This document shows, in pieces, positions 1 to 5,192 of a stretch of 5,407 nt of DNA (position 1 is the first letter of the stretch; each line of letters starts with the position of its first letter). The notes beneath the pieces were generated by a model. The model had not been told where the DNA came from. It searched no databases and saw only the letters and a program-made list of their open reading frames with translations. The DNA is from DTSX01 sp964008355 (GTDB taxonomy: Bacteria > Pseudomonadota > Gammaproteobacteria > Steroidobacterales > UBA11654). Location of the stretch: contig CAXGBD010000083.1 in assembly GCA_964008355.1 (NCBI GenBank), positions 1-5,407 of the forward strand. Reading direction: 5' to 3'. A program made the translations under genes and the position numbers.

Positions 1-220
1 TGAGATGAAGGATAGAATTGATAAGATTGGCGGGGTAGACTTAAAAGAAGGTGATGGCATAGAATTTTCTGGCATTCAGGTAATCAAAGAGGCACACAAC
101 GCTCTATCATCTTTAGGTTATAAAAGTATAGAGGCGAGAAAGATTCTGGAAAAAATTGACTCGAAAGGATTAACTGTAGAAGAACTTTTAAGACAAGCAT
201 TGCAATCATTAAATAAATAA
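1..220 (+). CDS. ruvA: Holliday junction branch migration subunit RuvA, C-terminal part (5' truncated by window edge)
   Basis: RuvA binds the four-way Holliday junction as a tetramer and loads the RuvB motor onto it. The reading frame is open to the left edge (the codon at 2-4 is GAG), so the ATG at 5 is most likely an internal methionine. About 72 residues are visible. The first ~28 are a polar, acidic stretch fitting the flexible linker between domains II and III. The last ~42 (AHNALSSLGYKSIEARKIL onward, ending VEELLRQALQSLNK) match the small three-helix domain III that contacts RuvB. The LGY followed by a conserved EA is the family hallmark. ruvB follows after 14 bases, as expected for a ruvAB operon. 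The DNA-binding domains lie outside the window. Identification rests on domain III plus the ruvB neighbour. Confidence 0.93.
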   Translation, partial: EMKDRIDKIGGVDLKEGDGIEFSGIQVIKEAHNALSSLGYKSIEARKILEKIDSKGLTVEELLRQALQSLNK

Positions 221-234
221 TTGAATTCAAAACC

Positions 235-1269
235 GTGTCGAATATAGACAGCATAATTTCAACCGAAATCCAAGAAGGAGAGGAGTCTATCGATCGAATG
301 CTAAGGCCTAAGAGCTTAGCTGAATATGTGGGTCAGGAGCCCGTTAAAGAGCAGATGGATATTTTTATTAAAGCTGCTATGAATCGCAAGGAATCCCTTG
401 ATCATGTTTTAATATTTGGTCCACCAGGGTTGGGCAAGACGACTCTAGCCCATATCATTGCAAATGAATTGGAGGTTAATTTAAAACATACCTCAGGTCC
501 AGCGATTGAGAAACCTGGAGATCTTGCTGCTATATTGACTAATTTGGAGGAAAGAGATGTGCTATTTGTGGATGAAATTCATCGACTAAGCCCAGTTGTT
601 GAAGAAGTCCTATATCCTGCTATGGAGGACTATCAACTTGATATTATTATAGGAGAGGGGCCTTCGGCCAGATCGATTAGACTTGATCTAACATCATTTA
701 CAATGATCGGAGCGACCACACGTACCGGGATGCTTACATCACCCCTTAGAGATCGCTTTGGCATATCACAACGACTAGAATTTTATAACGTTGAGGAATT
801 GACTAGAATTGTGGAGCGTTCTGCCAAGATTTTAAAAGTTGATATTGACCAAACAGGAGCCCAGCAAATTGCATCAAGATCCAGAGGGACACCAAGAATT
901 GCTAACCGCCTATTAAGACGAGCAAGAGATTTTGCGGAGGTTAGGGCACAGGGAGATATTAATCAAAAGGTTGCCAATGAGGCAATGGAATTGATGGATG
1001 TTGATCAACATGGTTTGGATGTATTGGATAGGAAATTTTTAATAGCAATTATTGAAAGATTTAATGGTGGTCCTGTGGGCATTGGAGCTGTTGCTGCAGC
1101 GATCGGCGAGGATCGAGCCACCTTAGAAGACGTAATTGAGCCTTTTTTAATACAAAGAGGATTTTTATTAAGAACACCAAGAGGCAGGTCGGCTTCAATT
1201 CATGCGTATAAACATTTTGGTATTGAGGTACCTAAGGAAATTAAAGAACAGAATAGATCCCTTTTTTAG
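235..1269 (+). CDS. ruvB: Holliday junction branch migration DNA helicase RuvB
   Basis: RuvB is the hexameric AAA+ motor that, with RuvA, drives branch migration of Holliday junctions before RuvC cleavage. The 344 residues fit the family (E. coli 336). Visible motifs are Walker A GPPGLGKT (62-69), Walker B VLFVDEIH (109-116, D113/E114), the RuvA-contacting beta-hairpin region around 130-150 (YPAMEDYQLDIIIGEGP), sensor 1 and arginine-finger region GATTRTGMLTSPLRDRFG (159-176), sensor 2 GTPRIANRLLRR (218-229), and a C-terminal winged helix with RTPRGR (313-318). All key residues are present. The start is GTG at 235: it lies 14 bases after ruvA and retains the usual ~20-residue segment before RPKSLAEYVGQ, whereas the next in-frame ATG (298) would remove that segment. 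No Shine-Dalgarno sequence precedes it, so translation may depend on coupling to ruvA. Downstream there is no ybgC-tol operon, a common neighbour of ruvB in proteobacteria, but a tRNA gene facing it. Confidence 0.98.
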   Translation: MSNIDSIISTEIQEGEESIDRMLRPKSLAEYVGQEPVKEQMDIFIKAAMNRKESLDHVLIFGPPGLGKTTLAHIIANELEVNLKHTSGPAIEKPGDLAAILTNLEERDVLFVDEIHRLSPVVEEVLYPAMEDYQLDIIIGEGPSARSIRLDLTSFTMIGATTRTGMLTSPLRDRFGISQRLEFYNVEELTRIVERSAKILKVDIDQTGAQQIASRSRGTPRIANRLLRRARDFAEVRAQGDINQKVANEAMELMDVDQHGLDVLDRKFLIAIIERFNGGPVGIGAVAAAIGEDRATLEDVIEPFLIQRGFLLRTPRGRSASIHAYKHFGIEVPKEIKEQNRSLF

Positions 1270-1279
1270 GAATCAAAGT

Positions 1280-1295
1280 AAGGAGTTTTAAATTG
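1280..1295 (+). promoter_or_regulatory. Orphan Shine-Dalgarno-like sequence after ruvB
   Basis: A textbook AAGGAG sits at 1280-1285, followed seven bases later by TTG at 1293. Reading from that TTG gives only seven codons (MVSNGAP) before a TAG at 1314-1316, inside the antisense tRNA gene. No gene uses this site. It could be chance, a leader-peptide-like mini-ORF, or the remnant of a start region for a gene once downstream of ruvB. The sequence match is certain; function is doubtful. Confidence 0.2.
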
Positions 1296-1303
1296 GTTTC
1301 CAA

Positions 1304-1378
1304 TGGCGCTCCCTAGGGGATTTGAACCCCTGTTTCCGCCTTGAGAGGGCAGCGTCCTGACCACTAGACGAAGGGAGC
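1304..1378 (-). tRNA. tRNA-Glu, anticodon CTC
   Basis: The minus strand folds as a 75-base tRNA with encoded CCA (1306-1304). The acceptor stem is GCTCCCT (1378-1372) paired with AGGGAGC, with discriminator G. The anticodon arm is CTGCC / GGCGG around loop CTCTCAA (1347-1341), giving anticodon CTC at 1345-1343. The T arm is GGGG TTCAAAT CCCC (1330-1316). The D-arm segment TCGTCTAG and the TAGGGAGCGCCA end closely resemble bacterial tRNA-Glu, which supports glutamate identity beyond the anticodon. It reads GAG codons. The gene converges on ruvB and is divergent from the nucleoside kinase gene. Just past the 3' end (plus-strand 1292-1304) is a five-base stem ATTGG/CCAAT with a TTT loop; on the minus strand it is followed by TTTAAAA, at best a weak terminator. 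Confidence 0.96.
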
Positions 1379-1394
1379 TAGTAGGTGTTATAAA

Positions 1395-1423
1395 AGTATA
1401 TGTAATTATTTTGTTAGTATAAA
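1395..1423 (-). promoter_or_regulatory. Candidate sigma-70 promoter of tRNA-Glu
   Basis: On the minus strand, TATACT (1400-1395; five of six bases of the -10 consensus) lies 17 bases from TTTATA (1423-1418; four of six of the -35 consensus). Initiation would fall near 1388, giving a leader of about ten bases before the mature 5' end at 1378, a plausible length for RNase P processing. A second TATACT further upstream (1421-1416) could also serve, with a ~30-base leader. This is inferred from sequence only in a very AT-rich stretch, where such matches arise easily. Confidence 0.42.
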
Positions 1424-1427
1424 GATT

Positions 1428-2096
1428 ATGGGTAATGTTGTACCACTCAAATTAGAATCTCGACTTGTTGTAATCGAAGGTCCGATTGGTGTTGGTAAAA
1501 CAAGTCTGGCGAAGCGTTTGTCTGATCATGTTTCCGGAAAATTAATTTTGGAAGAACCAGAAAATAATCCTTTTTTAGAGAATTTTTATCTTGATCAAGA
1601 ATCAAATGCATTACCTACTGAGCTGTCTTTTTTATTTCAGAGAGCCAAACACATAGAGGGTATCAATCAGGATGATTTATTTTCAGATACTACCATTGCT
1701 GATTTCTTTTTTGATAAGGGTTCCATATTTTCAGAACTAAACCTGAATGCTGAGGAACTGCATTTATATCAACAAGTAAAAGACTCTCTTCGAGTCAATC
1801 CACCCACTCCCGATCTAGTGATCTATTTACAGGCACCTGTAGATGTATTAATTTCTAGACTCCATAGCAGGCAAACATCAGTTGACCGTTTAATTGAATC
1901 AAGCTATCTGGAGAAGCTCGCAGATTCTTATGCAAAATTTTTCTATGATTATGATGATTCACCCTTATTGGTTGTCAATGCAGAGAGTATTGATCCTGTA
2001 CATAATGATGATCATTTTCTTTTGTTGTATGAAGAAGTGGTTAGTGTGAAATACGGGAAACACTTTTTTAACTCTACCGCAGCTGCCTTCACATAA
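1428..2096 (+). CDS. Deoxynucleoside kinase (deoxyadenosine/deoxyguanosine kinase family)
   Basis: This cytosolic salvage enzyme phosphorylates deoxynucleosides with a nucleoside triphosphate; which base it prefers cannot be read from sequence. The 222 residues start with a P-loop domain: VVIEGPIGVGKTSLAKRL with Walker A GPIGVGKT (18-25). EEPENNPFLENFY (42-54) holds the acidic substrate-binding and catalytic region. FLFQRAKHI (68-76) and IADFFFDKGSIF (90-101) match the substrate-pocket and DxxFDK segments of bacterial dNKs. PDLVIYLQAP (128-137) is the core strand. RLHSRQTSVDR (144-154) is the arginine-rich lid, and YLEKLADSYAKFFYDY (160-175) is the conserved helix. Family relatives in beta- and gammaproteobacteria often sit between folK and panB; here the gene stands alone between a divergent tRNA and convergent queG. 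No Shine-Dalgarno sequence precedes the ATG; the P-loop begins 17 residues in, so the start is reasonable. Family identity is confident, substrate is not. Confidence 0.9.
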   Translation: MGNVVPLKLESRLVVIEGPIGVGKTSLAKRLSDHVSGKLILEEPENNPFLENFYLDQESNALPTELSFLFQRAKHIEGINQDDLFSDTTIADFFFDKGSIFSELNLNAEELHLYQQVKDSLRVNPPTPDLVIYLQAPVDVLISRLHSRQTSVDRLIESSYLEKLADSYAKFFYDYDDSPLLVVNAESIDPVHNDDHFLLLYEEVVSVKYGKHFFNSTAAAFT

Positions 2097-2117
2097 TCTC
2101 TTTGTCCGATCAGTATA

Positions 2118-3179
2118 TTAATTAGATTTTTTCTGATGTTGTTCCAGTGCCCAAAAGATATGTTCATTAACCATTGGAGATTGACGATTGTTTCTTAATC
2201 TCAGTGCATCCACAATTCTTTCTGTTGTCCTAGCATTGCCCAATGCCACTGCAATATTTCTGAGCCAACCATCATAACCAGGTCTAGTTAATGCTGTGCC
2301 TTGGGTATGATTTTCCCATTCTTCTTCAGACCACAGAAAGAGTTGTTCTAAGGGTTGATCTAATAGTGTTCCTTTAGGTAACAGATCATTCATTTCAATT
2401 TTCTTGGCAAATTTATTAAAGGGGCAGATGATCTGACAATCATCACAGCCAAAGATTCTGTTACCAATTACTGGTCTTAATTCAACAGGTATGGATTGTT
2501 TATTCTCTATCGTTAAGTAAGAAATACACTTTCTTGCATCGAGCTGGTAAGGCATGGTGAAAGCTTGAGTTGGACAAATATCAATACAAGCCGAACAAGT
2601 ACCACAGTGATTTTTTGAAGATCGATCAATCGGAAGTGGAATATCAGTAAAAATCTCTGCTAGAAAAAACCAAGATCCACTGGAACTATGGATTAAATTG
2701 GTATTCTTGCCAATCCAACCTAGTCCCGCATTTCTAGCCAAAGCTTTTTCCAAGACAGGGGCAGAGTCAACAAAATAATTCTGCCCCTGTAATTCTGAGT
2801 AATCTCTAATTTTACCAATTATTACTTTGAGTCTTTTTTTAATTATTTGATGATAGTCAGTACTTACTGCGTAATTTGCAATATATGCAACCTCATTTTT
2901 TTTTAGTAGTTCAAAAGCCTGATCCTGGTCCCTTGAGAAGTAATGCATTTTTAATGAAATTACCCTAATCGTTCCAGGTAACAAAACATCAGGTCGAGAT
3001 CGTTTGAGTCCATGTTTTTCCATATAGCTCATCGATCCATGGAATTTCTTGTTCAACCACGATTGCAAGTGTTTTTCATCTTTGTGTATCTCTATACCAG
3101 TAACACCAAAGCCATCAAATCCAAGCTCTTTAGACCATTGGTGAATAAGAGTTTTTATAGCATTGGGATTTTGGGCCAT
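2118..3179 (-). CDS. queG: Epoxyqueuosine reductase QueG
   Basis: QueG is a cobalamin- and Fe-S-dependent enzyme that reduces epoxyqueuosine to queuosine at wobble position 34 of tRNAs for Asp, Asn, His and Tyr. The 353 residues are slightly shorter than E. coli QueG. DSAPVLEKALARNAGLGWIGKNT (138-160) holds the proposed catalytic Asp138 and cobalamin-pocket residues. The ferredoxin-like domain has CGTCSACIDICP (Cys192, 195, 198, 202), Cys218 in ARKCISYLTIE, and CDDCQIICPFN (Cys245, 248, 252), enough for two [4Fe-4S] clusters. The tail (about 300-345, RPGYDGWLRNIAVALGNA) resembles the HEAT-like tRNA-binding end. The start ATG at 3179 has GAGAAAG three bases upstream, the only Shine-Dalgarno-like start among the genes here. 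It is divergent from nnr, as in E. coli, and converges on dNK across 21 bases. Confidence 0.97.
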   Translation of the reverse strand: MAQNPNAIKTLIHQWSKELGFDGFGVTGIEIHKDEKHLQSWLNKKFHGSMSYMEKHGLKRSRPDVLLPGTIRVISLKMHYFSRDQDQAFELLKKNEVAYIANYAVSTDYHQIIKKRLKVIIGKIRDYSELQGQNYFVDSAPVLEKALARNAGLGWIGKNTNLIHSSSGSWFFLAEIFTDIPLPIDRSSKNHCGTCSACIDICPTQAFTMPYQLDARKCISYLTIENKQSIPVELRPVIGNRIFGCDDCQIICPFNKFAKKIEMNDLLPKGTLLDQPLEQLFLWSEEEWENHTQGTALTRPGYDGWLRNIAVALGNARTTERIVDALRLRNNRQSPMVNEHIFWALEQHQKKSN

Positions 3180-3213
3180 TTTCTTTCTCTGAGAGAGTTT
3201 TATTTTTAAGCAA

Positions 3214-3241
3214 AGTATAATGATTAGTATGAAGATTTCAG
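3214..3241. promoter_or_regulatory. Divergent queG/nnr promoter region with shared -10 bases
   Basis: The octamer AGTATAAT (3214-3221) reads TATAAT on the plus strand (3216-3221, perfect -10) and TATACT on the minus strand (3219-3214, five of six). For queG, CTGAAA (minus strand 3241-3236, four of six to the -35 consensus) lies 16 bases upstream of TATACT. Initiation near 3207 would leave a leader of ~28 bases containing the ribosome site. For nnr no good -35 is seen, and the TATAAT ends one base into the ATG at 3220, so a transcript from it would begin near 3228, at the second in-frame ATG (3229). A five-base inverted repeat TCTCT-G-AGAGA (3186-3196) also lies in the gap. The sequence matches are certain; promoter activity is inferred. 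Confidence 0.42.
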
Positions 3242-4716
3242 ATAATTATGTATATCCATCTATCGAAGTCTCAAAGATTGATAATCTAGCTATCGAACAA
3301 GAAGGTATTCCTGGATTTGTTTTAATGAGACGTGCTGCTGATTTTGCTTACAAATCAGCTATAGAATGCTATCCAAACACAAACTCGTTCATTGTTTTTT
3401 GTGGTCTTGGAAATAATGCAGGGGATGGATATTTATTTGCGTCGCGGGCCTTAAGTGAAGGGAAGAAAGCCCAGGTAGTTTATTTATCGGCTCCCGAAAA
3501 TCTTAAAGGAGATGCTTATCTTGCATATCAGGAATATGAGAAATTAGGAGGCCAGATTTTCCCGTGGACTAAAGATAGAGAGTTATGTGCAGATCTATTC
3601 GTTGATGCAATTTTTGGTGTTGGTTTGAATCGATCAATCGATGGCGTTTTTCTGCAAGCAATACAAACTATTAATCAATCAACAATCCCAGTTATTTCAT
3701 TGGATATTCCTTCCGGTCTAAATCCTGATACTGGCGAGAAAATGGGAGATTGTGTTTCTGCACAAATAACAACAACCTTTGTTGGTTATAAAAAAGGTCT
3801 CTTTTTAAATTCTGGACCGGACTGCTCTGGGAAAATTACTTATTCTGATTTAGATATCCCTAAGAGTTGCTTTGATTCTGCAAAGCCCTCGTTGAGAATT
3901 GTAGATAAAGAGTTATCAAAAACTCTTTTGAAAAAAAGACCTATAACATCTCATAAAGGCAGCTTTGGCCACATCTTGATTGTTGGCGGTAATCATGGCA
4001 TGGGTGGAGCAGTTAGAATTGCATCAGAGGCGGCTCTTCGCTCTGGAGCAGGATTGGTAAGTGTGGTTACAAGAGCTGCCAATATTCCCATTGTGACTAA
4101 ATTAAGGCCGGAAATAATGTGCCACTCTGTAGATGAAGATCCTAATAAAATAAATGATTTTATCGCTAAAGCCTCTGTTGTTGCAATTGGCCCTGGATTG
4201 GGATTGGATGATTGGGCAATGACATTATTCGAACAAGTATTTCAGTCAAATTTGCCTATGGTTGTGGATGCTGATGCACTCAATATTTTGTCTCTTAAAC
4301 CTAGAAAGAGGAAAAACTGGATTTTAACACCTCATCCAGGTGAAGCAGCAAGATTAATAGGTTTAACTAATCCTAGAGTGCAATCTGATAGAATAGGTGC
4401 CCTTAAGAAACTTTCAGATCGTTTTTCTGGAACAATTGTACTGAAAGGAAACAATACATTGATAGGATCCTCAAACGACATGCCTTATTTAATTACAGTG
4501 GGCAATCCGGGGATGGCTTCAGCAGGAATGGGTGATCTTCTGACAGGGATAATTGCAGGTCTACTTGGGCAATTTAAAGATATTGACCAAGGATTGGTAT
4601 CGGCGGTGGCTGCCTATATCCATGGATTTTCTGGTGACCTTGCTGCGGAACAAGGGGAAAGAGGACTCATAGCTACCGATTTGTTTAAACATTTACAACA
4701 ATGCTTGAATCCGTAA
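3220..4716 (+). CDS. nnr: Bifunctional NAD(P)H-hydrate repair enzyme (epimerase + ADP-dependent dehydratase)
   Basis: Nnr repairs NADHX and NADPHX, damaged hydrated cofactors: the N-terminal domain interconverts R and S epimers, and the C-terminal domain dehydrates the S form using ADP. The 498 residues fit the fused two-domain family. Epimerase motifs are CGLGNNAGDGY (61-71), VDAIFGVGLNR (128-138) and SLDIPSGLNPDTG (160-172). Dehydratase motifs are KGSFGHILIVGGNHGMGGA (246-264), AIGPGLG (322-328), VVDADALN (348-355), ILTPHPGEAARL (368-379), VLKGN (407-411) and GMGDLLTGIIAGLL (436-449), with the likely catalytic Asp439. The start is uncertain: ATG 3220 or ATG 3229 (three residues shorter). 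Neither has a Shine-Dalgarno sequence, and the TATAAT overlapping the first ATG slightly favours 3229. The gene is first in nnr-tsaE-amiB and overlaps tsaE by 16 bases. Confidence 0.97.
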   Translation: MISMKISDNYVYPSIEVSKIDNLAIEQEGIPGFVLMRRAADFAYKSAIECYPNTNSFIVFCGLGNNAGDGYLFASRALSEGKKAQVVYLSAPENLKGDAYLAYQEYEKLGGQIFPWTKDRELCADLFVDAIFGVGLNRSIDGVFLQAIQTINQSTIPVISLDIPSGLNPDTGEKMGDCVSAQITTTFVGYKKGLFLNSGPDCSGKITYSDLDIPKSCFDSAKPSLRIVDKELSKTLLKKRPITSHKGSFGHILIVGGNHGMGGAVRIASEAALRSGAGLVSVVTRAANIPIVTKLRPEIMCHSVDEDPNKINDFIAKASVVAIGPGLGLDDWAMTLFEQVFQSNLPMVVDADALNILSLKPRKRKNWILTPHPGEAARLIGLTNPRVQSDRIGALKKLSDRFSGTIVLKGNNTLIGSSNDMPYLITVGNPGMASAGMGDLLTGIIAGLLGQFKDIDQGLVSAVAAYIHGFSGDLAAEQGERGLIATDLFKHLQQCLNP

Positions 4717-5186
4717 AAACCTTATTTGACGATACAGAAACAATGAATTGTGGCTCTCAACTGGCCAGATGCTTTTCTGACTCATCTAATGACTCTCATG
4801 TAATTTATCTCAAAGGTGATCTGGGTGCAGGAAAAACTACTTTTGCTAAGGGATTTCTGAAAGGCATGGGCTATGAAGGCAATGTGACAAGTCCCACATA
4901 TACTTTGATTGAAGTTTATCGAACAGAATTTTATGACATATATCATGTCGATCTTTATAGAATCAAAAACAGAAAAGAGATTTTTGAACTGGAACTTAAT
5001 GAGGAGCCAATTTCATCAAGCCCATATATTTTTTTAATTGAATGGCCTGAAAATGGTTTACCGGATATCTTAGCTGCCAATTTTGAGATTAGTTTTTCTG
5101 TAGAGGAGTCACTGGATCAAAGAACTATGAATGTGATTTGCAACACAAAAAAATCAAGCAATATTCTAACTTCTTGGCTAAAGTAA
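4701..5186 (+). CDS. tsaE: tRNA threonylcarbamoyladenosine biosynthesis ATPase TsaE
   Basis: TsaE is the small ATPase that works with the TsaB-TsaD complex to make t6A at position 37 of ANN-decoding tRNAs in the cytosol. The 161 residues match the family. Walker A is GDLGAGKTT (39-47, Lys45, Thr46). TSPTYTLIEVY (63-73) is the switch-like loop. HVDLYRI (82-88, Asp84) and IEWPEN (113-118, Glu114) carry the metal-binding and catalytic acidic residues. All expected residues are present. The ATG lies inside the 3' end of nnr (16-base overlap, different frame), with no Shine-Dalgarno sequence, so translational coupling to nnr is likely. The residues after ~130 are poorly conserved in the family. 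The amiB-type gene follows immediately. Confidence 0.97.
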   Translation: MLESVKTLFDDTETMNCGSQLARCFSDSSNDSHVIYLKGDLGAGKTTFAKGFLKGMGYEGNVTSPTYTLIEVYRTEFYDIYHVDLYRIKNRKEIFELELNEEPISSSPYIFLIEWPENGLPDILAANFEISFSVEESLDQRTMNVICNTKKSSNILTSWLK

Positions 5187-5192
5187 TTGGCA

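Noticed and set aside
5..220. A complete small protein starting at ATG 5
   Set aside because: The frame is open to the window edge and the protein matches only the linker and domain III of RuvA directly before ruvB, so it is a truncated ruvA.
221..230. Perfect 10-base palindrome TTGAATTCAA in the ruvA-ruvB gap as an operator or terminator
   Set aside because: It is short, AT-rich and isolated; no second copy or T-tract supports regulation.
1292..1304. Hairpin ATTGG-TTT-CCAAT as a terminator for ruvB
   Set aside because: On the plus strand it is followed by GGCGCTCCC with no T tract; on the minus strand only TTTAAAA follows, so at most it is a weak tRNA terminator.
2097..2140. Bidirectional terminator between dNK and queG, suggested by ATCAG (2109-2113) / CTGAT (2133-2137) and a T run
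   Set aside because: Five-base arms around a 19-base AT-rich loop, with the T run inside the loop rather than after the stem; not a credible intrinsic terminator.
3012..3209. 65-codon plus-strand open frame antisense to the 5' part of queG and the queG/nnr gap
   Set aside because: It lies almost wholly opposite well-conserved queG coding sequence, has no recognisable domain and no ribosome site; it is a shadow of queG.
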